64,000 nucleotides of DNA, taken from contig NZ_JBASXK010000072.1 in NCBI RefSeq assembly GCF_049276915.1, positions 58,122 to 122,121 of the forward strand, read 5' to 3'. The notes beneath the pieces were generated by a model. The model was not told the DNA's origin, ran no database searches, and saw nothing but the letters and a program-made list of their open reading frames with translations. Shown piece after piece: positions 8,683 to 17,467 of this stretch. The stretch is from Aestuariivita sp049276915 (GTDB lineage: Bacteria > Pseudomonadota > Alphaproteobacteria > Rhodobacterales > Rhodobacteraceae). Each line of letters begins with the position of its first letter. The stretch's first letter is position 1. Both the position numbers and the translations under genes were made by a program.

Positions 8683-9486
8683 ATGACACACCCATCTCTG
8701 AAAGGCCGAGTCATCCTTGTCACGGGCGGCTCACGCGGGCTTGGGCGTGAGATGGCCCTGGCATTGGCAGAGGCGGGAGCGAAACTGGCGATCACCGGCA
8801 GCCAGCCCTCTGCGGCGCTTGATCAGACGCGCGACGCGATTGGCGAAAATGCCATTGCTCTGGTGGCGGATGTGACGAATGCCGACGCGGCCGCACAGGC
8901 GGTCGCGCAAACCGTCGCCGCTTTTGGCCGCCTCGATGTGCTGATCAACAACGCGGGTCTGGGGATGCGGGTGATATCGGAAACCTTCAACACTGTTGCG
9001 ACCCGGTTCTGGGAGGCGGAACCGGATGCATGGCGACGCATCGTTGAGACAAATGTGAACGGACCCTTCCTGATGGCACAGGCGGCGGTGCCGCAAATGC
9101 TGGCGCAGGGTTTCGGCAAGATCATAAACATCTCGACCTCGGATCAGACCATGATCCGCAGGGGATATGCGCCCTATGGCCCGACCAAGGCATTTCTGGA
9201 AGCCGCCAGCCGGGTCTGGGCCGAAGATCTCAAAGGCACCGGCGTTGACGTGAATGTGCTGTTGCCCGGAGGCGCAACAGACACCGACCTGTTGCCGCCC
9301 GCGCCGGACAAGAAAGGCGCGGACGGCAACCTTTTGTCGCCCGACATCATGCGCGCCCCTGCCCTGTGGCTCAGCTCGGACGTCTCGAATGGGATCACCG
9401 GCGCGCGCTATATCGCGCGGTTGTGGCAGGACGCACAGCCCGATGCCGCGCGGGATGATCAGGGGGAGAAGCCGCGCATCATGTGA
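8683..9486 (+). CDS. SDR family NAD(P)-dependent oxidoreductase
   Basis: A 267-residue classical short-chain dehydrogenase. The nucleotide-binding motif is VTGGSRGLGREMA near residue 15, the structural NNAG is in DVLINNAGLG, and the catalytic Tyr165 and Lys169 are in YGPTK with Ser at 151-153. It reduces or oxidises an alcohol/carbonyl in the pathway. The start gives the usual MTHPSLKGRVILVTGG N-terminus. It is transcribed away from the monooxygenase-gntR operon and shares the operator at 8595-8610. Its stop overlaps the end of the convergent hydrolase gene by eight bases. An insertion of ~20 residues after the NNAG motif is a little longer than usual. Confidence 0.92.
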   Translation: MTHPSLKGRVILVTGGSRGLGREMALALAEAGAKLAITGSQPSAALDQTRDAIGENAIALVADVTNADAAAQAVAQTVAAFGRLDVLINNAGLGMRVISETFNTVATRFWEAEPDAWRRIVETNVNGPFLMAQAAVPQMLAQGFGKIINISTSDQTMIRRGYAPYGPTKAFLEAASRVWAEDLKGTGVDVNVLLPGGATDTDLLPPAPDKKGADGNLLSPDIMRAPALWLSSDVSNGITGARYIARLWQDAQPDAARDDQGEKPRIM

Positions 9487-10120
9487 TGGTGCAGCTTTCC
9501 ATATAGGCAACTGCGTCCTCGGTCCCGATCAGATCGGCGTATTTCGCACTCATGTCAAACAGGTTCGCCTCATGCGGCCCTTCGGCGCGATCGCCGCAGG
9601 CCTCATGGGCGATCAGAGTGACAAAGCCCGATGAGATGCTATCGATGCAGGTTGCCCGCACACAGCCGGATGTAGTCAGGCCGCCGATGATCAGCGTGTC
9701 GATCTTGTGAAACTGCAGCGTTGCCGCAAGAGACGTGCCGAAGAATGCGCTGGGGTATTGCTTGGTGATCATCAGATCACCCTCCTGCACGCTCAAACCG
9801 TCAACGAGGCGTTGTGTGTCCCGCCCGGCATCAAAGCACGACAGCGCGGGCACCTTGGCATAAAACGCCCCTCCGTCGCCGCCCCCGGGCTGATACTTCA
9901 CCTCGGTAAAGATCACCGGGACATGCGCTGCCCGCGCAGCCTCGGCCAGTCGGATCGCATGATCACGCGCCGCGACACATCCCTCTCCACCATAGAGCGG
10001 GGCCTCGGGGTCGAAATAGGCCTGTGCGAAATCCACCAGAACCAAGGCTGGCCGCGCGCCATAGGTCTGTTTGGCGTGATATCCTGCCTTGTCGTAATTT
10101 TGCTCGAGTGTCTCGTTCAT
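9479..10120 (-). CDS. Isochorismatase-family cysteine hydrolase
   Basis: A 213-residue hydrolase of the isochorismatase/N-carbamoylsarcosine amidase family. The catalytic triad is visible as Asp30 (LVLVDFAQAYF), Lys120 (ITKQYPSAFFGT) and Cys153 (GLTTSGCVRATC). Members with the Cys cleave C-N bonds of amides such as N-carbamoylsarcosine or maleamate. I choose the start at 10120 with the SD AGGAGG; an in-frame ATG 29 codons earlier lacks one. A partial copy of the GntR operator (TTGTCCAGA, 10167-10175) lies 47 bases upstream, which supports membership of the cluster. Maleamate amidase (NicF-like) is possible but not shown. Confidence 0.9.
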   Translation of the reverse strand: MNETLEQNYDKAGYHAKQTYGARPALVLVDFAQAYFDPEAPLYGGEGCVAARDHAIRLAEAARAAHVPVIFTEVKYQPGGGDGGAFYAKVPALSCFDAGRDTQRLVDGLSVQEGDLMITKQYPSAFFGTSLAATLQFHKIDTLIIGGLTTSGCVRATCIDSISSGFVTLIAHEACGDRAEGPHEANLFDMSAKYADLIGTEDAVAYMESCTIT

Positions 10121-10166
10121 CCCACATCCTCCTGATATCACATAGACCTTGGCTGTTTCGCTGATC

Positions 10167-10178
10167 TTGTCCAGAACC
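10167..10178. promoter_or_regulatory. Degenerate GntR operator candidate
   Basis: The bases TTGTCCAGA match nine of twelve positions of the complement of the TTGTCTGGACAA core, but the other half-site is not conserved. It is 47 bases upstream of the hydrolase start. Weak on its own; it gains weight only from the two perfect copies nearby. Confidence 0.3.
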
Positions 10179-10266
10179 TTTCCCATGTGCAAACAGTACA
10201 GGATCAACCGAGTGGGCCGATTGCGGCGCGAACCTCAGTTTAAACAAGCGATGGAAAGGCCTTTGT

Positions 10267-10497
10267 TTGGCACATATCAACACTGTCCTGCAGTCGATCA
10301 ATTCCGAGGATGGCGCGTTTTGTGTCGACATCTTCAAACGTCCCGATGGCAGCTTTGGCTTTGATACCTTTCGGCGCGATGCGGAGGATCCCAGCGGGTG
10401 GTTCCCGGTGGGCCATTTCTCGGATCAGGTGTTTGACAGCCCTGAAGCGGCCCGGATGGCCGCAACGCAAAACGTGTCCTGGTTCAGTCCTGACTGA
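10267..10497 (+). CDS. Hypothetical protein, 76 residues
   Basis: I do not recognise a named family. The predicted protein is small, acidic and rich in aromatic residues (FKRPDGSFGFDTFRRD, GWFPVGHFSD, WFSPD), with no membrane segment or signal peptide. The start appears to be TTG, preceded by GGAAAGG at a normal distance; no in-frame ATG lies nearby. It stands alone between the divergent hydrolase gene and the convergent symporter gene. An imperfect inverted repeat (CAGTCCTGACTG) covers its stop codon and a stronger hairpin follows at 10549-10577. Confidence 0.6.
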   Translation: MAHINTVLQSINSEDGAFCVDIFKRPDGSFGFDTFRRDAEDPSGWFPVGHFSDQVFDSPEAARMAATQNVSWFSPD

Positions 10498-10548
10498 GAA
10501 ATGGCCAGCGCCTTTGTCCAGGATCATGAGTGACGGCTTTATTCTGCT

Positions 10549-10577
10549 GCCCCCTCACGCACAGGCATGAGGGGGGC
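10549..10577. terminator. GC-rich hairpin between convergent genes
   Basis: Arms GCCCCCTCA and TGAGGGGGGC can pair with one bulged G across a 10-base loop. It lies between the small gene ending at 10497 and the BASS symporter gene ending at 10583. No strong T-tract is present. Confidence 0.45.
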
Positions 10578-10582
10578 ACCGC

Positions 10583-11464
10583 TCAGAGCAATCCGTCGGG
10601 CAGCTTTTGTTCCGCGGCCGTATTGGCGCGGCGGAAGATCAGTGTCACCAGCGTCGAGACGATCACGATAAACAGCGAATACAGCACCGGCACCGCCATG
10701 ACCTCCTGGGCCTGAGTTCCGGAAAAGGTGAATACGATGATCGCAATGGCAAGCGGTCCATTCTGGATGCCGGTCTCAAGCGCGACAGTGCGTGCATTGC
10801 GCGGATGAAGGCGCAGAGCGCGGGCAAACATGTACCCGATCGCAATCCCCATCACCCCAAGACCGATCGCAGCCACATATGTGGCTGGCGTCGTTTCCAA
10901 CAGGAACCGCCAGTTGCGCGGCACCCAACTGACCATCAGAAACACGATGAAAAACAGCGCAAGGGCCGAGCCGAGGAACTCGGTCACCGCACCAACATTG
11001 GCGTTGATCTTGCGCAACGCCATCCCGATGGCCACCGGCACCAGCAACAGCACCAGCGTGGCAATGATGTTCTCACGCGGAATATCGAGATCCAGAGCGG
11101 TCGCATAGACCACCAGTACAATCGGGATCAGGACAACGCCCGTGATCGTCGAGGTCACAGTCATCAGGACCGAAAGCGCCAGATTTCCCTTGGAAAAATA
11201 GGTGAAGATATTCGATGTCGTCCCGCCGGGCATGCAGGACATGATCAGAATGCCCATCGCGATCGCCTGCGGCACTGTAAGAAACGTCACCAGCAAGAAG
11301 CCGATAAGCGGCATGAAGCCGTATTGCGAGATCACCCCAATCGCCAACCCATAAGGCCTGCGCAGAGCGAGGTAAAAGTCGCGCGGCGTCAGGGACGCGC
11401 CCATTCCCAGCATGATGACAAAGATCATCAGTGCCAGCAGCGCCTGTTCAAATGCTCCGACCAT
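10583..11464 (-). CDS. Bile acid:sodium symporter (BASS) family transporter
   Basis: A 293-residue polytopic membrane protein of the BASS/ArsB-NhaD-like sodium symporter superfamily, with about nine to ten hydrophobic segments. The stretch MGILIMSCMPGGTTSNIFTY contains the conserved CPGG-type crossover motif (here MPGGTTSN), and a C-terminal QNGPLAIAI segment matches the family ETGIQN region. It should import an organic anion with Na+. It begins six bases after the fadD stop, so both are in one operon. Co-expression with an acyl-CoA ligase suggests an organic or fatty acid substrate, which is inference. Confidence 0.9.
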   Translation of the reverse strand: MVGAFEQALLALMIFVIMLGMGASLTPRDFYLALRRPYGLAIGVISQYGFMPLIGFLLVTFLTVPQAIAMGILIMSCMPGGTTSNIFTYFSKGNLALSVLMTVTSTITGVVLIPIVLVVYATALDLDIPRENIIATLVLLLVPVAIGMALRKINANVGAVTEFLGSALALFFIVFLMVSWVPRNWRFLLETTPATYVAAIGLGVMGIAIGYMFARALRLHPRNARTVALETGIQNGPLAIAIIVFTFSGTQAQEVMAVPVLYSLFIVIVSTLVTLIFRRANTAAEQKLPDGLL

Positions 11465-11470
11465 GACTCG

Positions 11471-13192
11471 TTACTCCGCTGCGTGCTGCGCCAGTTCTTC
11501 GGCGCGCAGGTCTTTTCTGAGGATTTTTCCAACATTCGACTTCGGCAGATCGTCGCGGAATTCGACGCGCTTGGGCACTTTATACGCCGTCAGATGCGCC
11601 TTGCAGTGATTGCGTATATCCGCCTCGCTCAAACCCGCGTCGCGCCTGACGACAAAGGCTTTGACGGCTTCGCCCGAGCTTTCATCGGGCACGCCGATGA
11701 CAGCCGCCTCAAGGATACCGGGATGGCTGGCAAGGCAGTCCTCGACCTCGTTGGGATAGACGTTGAAGCCAGATACGACGACCATGTCCTTCTTGCGATC
11801 CACAATGGTGAAATAGCCATCGGCATCCATGACGCCAATATCGCCGGTCAGGAACCAGCCGTCCTTCATCACGGCCGCGGTCTCTTCCGGTTTGTTCCAG
11901 TAGCCGGCCATGATCTGAGGCCCCTTGGCCGCAATTTCACCGCTTTGCCCCTGTGGGACTTCTTTACCGTCATCGTCCAGACAGGCCACCAGGGTGGATG
12001 GAACCGGAACACCGATTGTCCCTTCCCGCGTTTTGCCCAGAGGTTCGAAAGTAAGCACCGGCGAGGTTTCGGTCAGGCCATATCCCTGCAGGACGGGTTT
12101 TCCGGTGATGGCCTCCCATTTCCGAGCGACGGAAGCCTGCAGCGCCATGCCCCCCGCAGAGGCGAATTTCAGATGTTTGGGTGGGCTGTCGGTGAACCAG
12201 ATCTCATTTGTCAGACCGTTGAACAATGTGTTCACGCCGCTCATCCAGGTGATGCGATAATTCTCGAAGGCGCGTTTGAGGTTCGACAGCGGCCGCGGAT
12301 TGGGGATCAGGATGTTACGCGCGCCCAACCAGTAAAATCCAAGCAGATTCACGGTGAACGCAAAGATGTGATACATCGGCAGAGCGGTCAGTGCGATCTC
12401 TTCGCCTTTCTTGACTCCCGAGATCAACTCCATCGTCTGTTCCATGTTCAGGATCAGATTGGCATGGGTCAACATCGCGCCCTTGGCCACACCCGTCGTG
12501 CCTCCGGTGTATTGAAGACAGGCCACATCATCCGGCTGCACGCTCTGGTGATAGGCATCCACTTCGATCTTCTCGGCCCGGGCACGCACCCGGCCCGCTT
12601 CGAGCGCCTCGGGAAGTCGGATATGGGCCACTTCAACAGGTTCCACCGAACGGTCCCAGTATTTCTGCACCAGACCAACAATGCCACGGGGCATCGCGGG
12701 CAGGAATTCAGCGACCCGTGTCACGATGATATTGGGGATCGGATGGCCCCGTGTCGCGTCCGGAATCTTGTTGGCAAACATATCGATGATCACAAGCGCA
12801 TGCGGTTCTGCATCCGAGAACTGCTTGGCCATTTCATCGGCAGTATAAAGCGGGTTTACATTGACCAGCACGCAGCCTGCCTTGAGAATACCGAAAGCCG
12901 CCACCGGGAAACTGAGGCAATTGGGCATTTGCAAAGCGACCCGGTCGCCCTGTTTCAGACCGGCAATTTCGCGCAGATAAACCGCGAAGGCGTCCGACAT
13001 TTCATCGACCTGGGCGAAGGTCAGCGTGCCGTTCATGCCGTTGGGCATAACTGCGGTAAAGGCCGGCGCATTCGCGTAAGTATCCGCAACCGATCTGATC
13101 AGGTCACCGATGGTGCGATAGGATGCTGTGCCGATGTCGGACCGGGCTTGCGGTTGATAAAAGGCCGTCCACGGCCGCTTTGCAGCAGTCAT
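11471..13192 (-). CDS. fadD: Long-chain fatty acid--CoA ligase
   Basis: A 573-residue ANL-superfamily enzyme that activates fatty acids to acyl-CoA with ATP. The P-loop-like motif YTGGTTGVAKGAMLTH, the YGLTETSP motif, the hinge VDRKKDMVVVSGFNVYPNE and the C-terminal lysine motif PKSNVGKILRKDLR are all present and in order. The start at 13192 follows the SD GGAGGAAG; a Met six codons earlier is possible. It is followed directly by the BASS symporter gene. In the cell it would feed the beta-oxidation operon at 28440-36066. Medium- versus long-chain preference cannot be told from sequence. Confidence 0.93.
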   Translation of the reverse strand: MTAAKRPWTAFYQPQARSDIGTASYRTIGDLIRSVADTYANAPAFTAVMPNGMNGTLTFAQVDEMSDAFAVYLREIAGLKQGDRVALQMPNCLSFPVAAFGILKAGCVLVNVNPLYTADEMAKQFSDAEPHALVIIDMFANKIPDATRGHPIPNIIVTRVAEFLPAMPRGIVGLVQKYWDRSVEPVEVAHIRLPEALEAGRVRARAEKIEVDAYHQSVQPDDVACLQYTGGTTGVAKGAMLTHANLILNMEQTMELISGVKKGEEIALTALPMYHIFAFTVNLLGFYWLGARNILIPNPRPLSNLKRAFENYRITWMSGVNTLFNGLTNEIWFTDSPPKHLKFASAGGMALQASVARKWEAITGKPVLQGYGLTETSPVLTFEPLGKTREGTIGVPVPSTLVACLDDDGKEVPQGQSGEIAAKGPQIMAGYWNKPEETAAVMKDGWFLTGDIGVMDADGYFTIVDRKKDMVVVSGFNVYPNEVEDCLASHPGILEAAVIGVPDESSGEAVKAFVVRRDAGLSEADIRNHCKAHLTAYKVPKRVEFRDDLPKSNVGKILRKDLRAEELAQHAAE

Positions 13193-13312
13193 TGCTTCCT
13201 CCCCAGTCAATGCGCTGAGGCTGGATTAGTGCGTCCGGGCCGATTTGTCGAATGTCAAGCAGCGCCCGACCGCAATTACGGTGCGTAAACTGTGACGGAC
13301 AAAACCTAAGCT

Positions 13313-15391
13313 TCAGGTCTTGTTGCGCTTTGGCGTTTGATCCCCGCCCGCACGCCGCGGTGCCGGCTTTCCGCCTCTGCGTGGCGCTGTTTTGGCCTTG
13401 CCCGGTGGCGTGAACCGTTTCGAGCTGTCACGCGCATCCGCGAAAGCGCCGCCTGCCTTGGCGGGTTTCCTGGCCGGCTTGGCATCACCTTTGGTCACTG
13501 GTCTGGCACCCGGTCCGCTTGCTGCGGGCTTCGGTTTGTCCCGGTTGGGCGGCGGTTTGGGTTTGGATTTGCCTTTGGCCGTCACGTAATCAGGTTTTGA
13601 AGCCCCTTTCGCGTGATCAAACTTGGGCTTGGGCCGTGCAGCATCCGGCTTTGGCTTGCTCCATTTGGCCTCAGCGCCCGGTGCCCGCGGCGGGGTCGCA
13701 TCACTGCGTGGCGCAGGTTTGGGTTTGGAGGCGCGGGCTGGACGGCGATCTCCGTCATCATGACGCGAGCGGTCATCGCGACGCGGGCTGTAGGGCTTGG
13801 CCGGTTGGCTTGAAACCTGTGGCGGGCCATCCAGGGTGCGCACGGTGACGCCGTCTTCCAGTTTGCTCTCAGGGCCAAGGCCCGTGAGGAATGCAGCCAG
13901 GCTCGGTGTGGAAATCTCGACAAAGGTCTCGCTGTATTGCACCCGGATGGCACCAATGGCGGTCTTGTCCAGACCGCCGATACGGCACAGCATCGGCAAC
14001 AGCCAGCGCGCTTCGGCCCGGTCATTGCGCCCGACAGACAAGGCAATCCAGCTGCTGGGACCAAAGGCCTTTTGCTCGCGCTTTTCAGGTTTGGTATCAG
14101 GTGGCAGAAGTTCCTCGGGAGCCGAGCGGCGCGCGCGATACAGCCGCAGATAGGCTGCGGCAATCGCTTCGGGGGATTGCGCGGCCAAGAGGCGCTCGGC
14201 GAAAGCTGTTTCATCCTCGGTCGGCTCATCCGACCATACCGGGTCCGACAACAGGCGTTCTTCGTCGAGTTTGCGAATATCATCAGCCGACGGTGCAACC
14301 GTCCATTCGGCAGTGATCTTGGCCCATTTCAGCAGGCGCTCCATTTTCGATGCAGCACGCGGCGGCACGATCAGCGCCGAAATCCCCTTGCGCCCGGCGC
14401 GTCCCGTCCGCCCCGAGCGGTGCAAGAGGCCTTCGGTGTTGGTCGGCAGATCGGCATGGATGACAAGATTGAGGTTCGGCAAGTCGATCCCGCGGGCGGC
14501 AACATCGGTGGCCACGCAAACCTTGGCACGCCCGTCTCGCATCGCCTGAAGCGCATTCGTGCGTTCACTCTGGCTCAGTTCTCCGGACAGGCAGACGACT
14601 GAAAAGCCGCGATTGGACAGGCGTGCCATCAGATGGTTCACGGTGGCGCGCGTGTTGGCGAATACGATCGCACTGTCCGCATCATGAAAGCGCAGCAGGT
14701 TGAAGATCGCATTCTCGCGATCCTGTTCGGCGACGCGCACGGCCTGATAGCTGATATCCGTGTGCTGCTTGGCCCCGCCCACGGTGTTTATCCGCTGAGC
14801 ATCGCGCTGATACTGCTCGGCCAGCTTGGCAATCATAGGCGGCACGGTGGCCGAGAACATCAGCGTACGGCGATCCGCGGGAGCTTCGCCCAACATGAAT
14901 TCCAGATCTTCGCGAAATCCCAGATCCAGCATTTCATCCGCTTCGTCCAGCACCACAGCGCGCAGCGCCGACATGTCCAGTGAACCGCGCATGATGTGAT
15001 CGCGCAAACGCCCCGGCGTGCCCACAACGATATGCGCGCCGCGTTCGAGCGCGCGGCGTTCATCGCGCATGTCCATACCACCAACGCAGGACGCGATCCG
15101 CGCACCGGCTTTTTCATAAAGCCAGCGCAGCTCCCGCATGACCTGGAACGCCAATTCGCGCGTGGGTGCGATCACCAGTGCAATCGGAGTGCCCGCCGGA
15201 CCGAACTCGGTTGCATCCCCAAGAAGCGTTGGTGCAATCGCCAGACCAAAGCCGACAGTTTTGCCAGACCCGGTCTGAGCCGAGACCAGCAAATCCTTGG
15301 TAACGAGATCAGGGTCGCAAACAGCCTCCTGAACCGGCGTTAACGTATCATAGCCCCGCTCGCTGAGCGCTTGGGAAAGGGTAGAGATCAT
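13313..15391 (-). CDS. DEAD-box ATP-dependent RNA helicase
   Basis: A 692-residue DEAD-box helicase. In order it shows the Q-motif region (TLTPVQEAV), motif I AQTGSGKT, PTRELA, the DEAD box (VVLDEADEMLD), SAT, and HRSGRTGRAG. A DbpA-like RNA-binding domain occupies roughly residues 460-540. The last ~140 residues are a basic low-complexity tail rich in Lys, Pro, Arg and Ala. This fits the DeaD/CsdA-type helicases used in ribosome assembly and cold adaptation. I start it at the Met of MISTLSQALSERGYDTLTP (15391); an in-frame ATG 21 codons earlier is less family-like. Confidence 0.93.
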   Translation of the reverse strand: MISTLSQALSERGYDTLTPVQEAVCDPDLVTKDLLVSAQTGSGKTVGFGLAIAPTLLGDATEFGPAGTPIALVIAPTRELAFQVMRELRWLYEKAGARIASCVGGMDMRDERRALERGAHIVVGTPGRLRDHIMRGSLDMSALRAVVLDEADEMLDLGFREDLEFMLGEAPADRRTLMFSATVPPMIAKLAEQYQRDAQRINTVGGAKQHTDISYQAVRVAEQDRENAIFNLLRFHDADSAIVFANTRATVNHLMARLSNRGFSVVCLSGELSQSERTNALQAMRDGRAKVCVATDVAARGIDLPNLNLVIHADLPTNTEGLLHRSGRTGRAGRKGISALIVPPRAASKMERLLKWAKITAEWTVAPSADDIRKLDEERLLSDPVWSDEPTEDETAFAERLLAAQSPEAIAAAYLRLYRARRSAPEELLPPDTKPEKREQKAFGPSSWIALSVGRNDRAEARWLLPMLCRIGGLDKTAIGAIRVQYSETFVEISTPSLAAFLTGLGPESKLEDGVTVRTLDGPPQVSSQPAKPYSPRRDDRSRHDDGDRRPARASKPKPAPRSDATPPRAPGAEAKWSKPKPDAARPKPKFDHAKGASKPDYVTAKGKSKPKPPPNRDKPKPAASGPGARPVTKGDAKPARKPAKAGGAFADARDSSKRFTPPGKAKTAPRRGGKPAPRRAGGDQTPKRNKT

Positions 15392-15593
15392 GGCGGGATA
15401 TGTCCGTAGAGTTGCGGCGGAATCCGCCGGGATGCGTGCCTGCTGTGCAAGCACCCTGTCCTTAACGACGAACGAGACAGAAGTATATGGTCAAATCCGT
15501 CTCGCCCCATCCTGCGCCGTGCGGTCATTCAGCCTCAGAGATCACAGCCCGACCCGTTCTTGCGCGGTTTGGGCAGGCTTGGGCTTTGACAGA

Positions 15594-16646
15594 TCACTCC
15601 GACAATTTGCCCAGCGCCAGTTCCGCCGCTTCCAGTGCCCCTTCCAGATACCCGCCGAACTCGGTTGCGACCTCGGTTCCGGCCAGGATCACGCGGCCAT
15701 CCCAAAGATTTTCCAGGCCCCGAGGCATCCCGTATTGCGGATGCGCCATCACAGGTGCCTGATCAGCCATGACGGCCGTGAACGGATCACAGGCCCAGTC
15801 CTTGATGAACAACGCCTCGGGTTCGGCAGCCTGTGCTCCGAACAAACGCACCAACTGTGCCAGAACCTGTTGACGCAAAACCTGCTCGTCGCGCCGGGCC
15901 TGAGGAAGCACACCGATAAATCCGAACAATGCGAACAAGCCATCTGTCGAAGGTGACGCGTCATGGATCTCGACCATGGGTCCAAAGCGGCTCATGGCAT
16001 CGCCAGACAGACCCTCCTCGCGCCAGAACGCCGTCGAATAGACCGCCACAGCTTTGGCCTGCCCAGCCATCCATGTCGGCACTGCATGCAAGGCAGCCAG
16101 CGCACCGGGTGGCAGTGGCGGATCGAATTCGATCCCGGCAGAGATGCGCGGCGGAAGGGCAAGCACCACCTGATTGGCCTGCACCGTGTCACCGGAGCTC
16201 AATCGTACTGACACGCCATGCGGTATCTGCCTCAGCCCCTCTACAGCGGTGTTGAGCCGGGTCCGCCCAGACGGCAGATGCCTGGCCAGACCGTCACTGA
16301 GTGTCCCGAGACCACCCTGAACGCGCCATGACCCTTGCATCGAGGAAAACCCCCGCCCGCGCTGCACCTGGCCGCGTTCGTCTTCAAAGCTCAGAATGCC
16401 ATCGGCGTATTGATCAAACTGCTTCAGCCCCAGCCGTTGCACCAGGTTTGCCATGAGAGGCTGGCCCGGCCAGAACCACGCAGGCCCCAGATCGAAACCG
16501 GCCCCCTTGTGATACTCGCTCAGAATACGCCCACCAAAGCGCGAACGCGCTTCGACAAGCAGATAATCCTGCCCCTTTGCTTCGAGCGCATCTGCCAGAG
16601 CAAGACCGCAAAGCCCGCCTCCTACGATCAATGTATCGGTTCGCAT
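15594..16646 (-). CDS. Flavin-containing amine oxidoreductase
   Basis: A 350-residue FAD protein of the monoamine oxidase/phytoene desaturase superfamily. The N-terminal Rossmann motif TLIVGGGLCGLALADALEA is followed by the family signature RFGGRI, and the C-terminal FAD contact is in RVILAGTEVATEFGGYLEGA. It is shorter than typical MAO (about 450), which fits the compact bacterial subgroup. The start is ten bases after the stop of the cupin gene, so the pair forms one operon. Substrate is unknown; an amine or a polyamine-like compound is the default guess for the family. Confidence 0.85.
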   Translation of the reverse strand: MRTDTLIVGGGLCGLALADALEAKGQDYLLVEARSRFGGRILSEYHKGAGFDLGPAWFWPGQPLMANLVQRLGLKQFDQYADGILSFEDERGQVQRGRGFSSMQGSWRVQGGLGTLSDGLARHLPSGRTRLNTAVEGLRQIPHGVSVRLSSGDTVQANQVVLALPPRISAGIEFDPPLPPGALAALHAVPTWMAGQAKAVAVYSTAFWREEGLSGDAMSRFGPMVEIHDASPSTDGLFALFGFIGVLPQARRDEQVLRQQVLAQLVRLFGAQAAEPEALFIKDWACDPFTAVMADQAPVMAHPQYGMPRGLENLWDGRVILAGTEVATEFGGYLEGALEAAELALGKLSE

Positions 16647-16656
16647 CCCGCAGCAA

Positions 16657-17310
16657 TCAGGCCGCTGGCGGCGCGGCAAAGGGCAAGTGACCCGTTTTCA
16701 TCCAGACGGCAGCACCATCTGGGCCGGCCACGGCCTTGAGCTTTGCCTCAACAGGCAGGCGCAGCCACCCGCCCGGTTCGAGCACATCGCCGTCTTCCGA
16801 CACGGAGCCCGACAGTACCAACAATTCTCCACCGCCCGGCAAAGCACTCTCCAGCGCCTCGCCCGGAGCCATTTTGTGAAACGTCACCCTTTCGCGCGCG
16901 TCTTCATGCAAAACGGCAAATCCACCCAGCGCCGCCTGCTCCATATCCAGCCGGATCTGGGTGCGGTCGTCCATGTCGAACTGCCAGAGCTTTACGAAAA
17001 TGGTACAGCCCTGCGCAGAGCCCGGCGTATGTGACGAGGTCGGCGGGTTGCGCACATAGGTGCCGGCCGGATAGTCGCCATGTTCGTCCTGAAAGACGCC
17101 CTCAAGCACAATGAACTCTTCTCCACCGGTATGAGTATGGGCCGAAAACTGAGATCCTGGCGCATAGCGTACAATGGAGGTGGCGCGCGCCACTTCATCG
17201 CCGATCCGGTCGAGCATCCGTCTTTCGACGCCCGGCATCGGCGATGCGACCCAATCAAGCCGATTTGCGTGGACAACCACGCGTTCGCAGAAATCCGCAT
17301 TCAGTTCCAT
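16657..17310 (-). CDS. ChrR-like cupin domain protein
   Basis: A 217-residue protein with two cupin-like halves. The first resembles the C-terminal cupin of ChrR anti-sigma factors: the metal ligands appear in HTHTGGEEFIVLEG, followed by PAGTYVRNPPTSSHTPGS. It lacks the N-terminal zinc-binding anti-sigma domain of ChrR, and no sigma factor gene is adjacent. I start at 17310 (MELNADFCERV), with AAAGGA at a normal distance; the frame is open further upstream but without family similarity. It is translated just before the amine oxidase gene and divergent from the DsbA-like gene. A metal-dependent dioxygenase or sensing role is possible. Confidence 0.82.
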   Translation of the reverse strand: MELNADFCERVVVHANRLDWVASPMPGVERRMLDRIGDEVARATSIVRYAPGSQFSAHTHTGGEEFIVLEGVFQDEHGDYPAGTYVRNPPTSSHTPGSAQGCTIFVKLWQFDMDDRTQIRLDMEQAALGGFAVLHEDARERVTFHKMAPGEALESALPGGGELLVLSGSVSEDGDVLEPGGWLRLPVEAKLKAVAGPDGAAVWMKTGHLPFAAPPAA

Positions 17311-17467
17311 GACAGCGATCCTTTCAGGTTCCGGGTTTCTTCCTAAGACTGGTGTCACCGACACACCAGCCCCGCTGACACTCACCTTCCGGCCAGCACC
17401 AAGTCGACAGGCTGGATGTTTACCGGTGCACATGCCAAACAGACCCTGGTAAAACAGGAGTTCACTC

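Noticed and set aside
1954..10120. Calling the cluster a nicotinate (nic) pathway
   Set aside because: The ring dioxygenase NicX, deformylase NicD and nicotinate hydroxylase are not present, and the isomerase-like protein lacks the cysteines expected of NicE. The similarity is of family only.
10607..13288. Very long open frame (893 codons) on the plus strand opposite the BASS and fadD genes
   Set aside because: It spans two real genes on the other strand, is dominated by His/Arg/Gln/Gly residues typical of an antisense translation, and matches no family.
17349..17369. CTGGTGT/ACACCAG inverted repeat in the gap between the cupin and DsbA-like genes as an operator
   Set aside because: Seven-base arms with a seven-base gap, no second copy and no adjacent regulator that would use it; left as possible chance.
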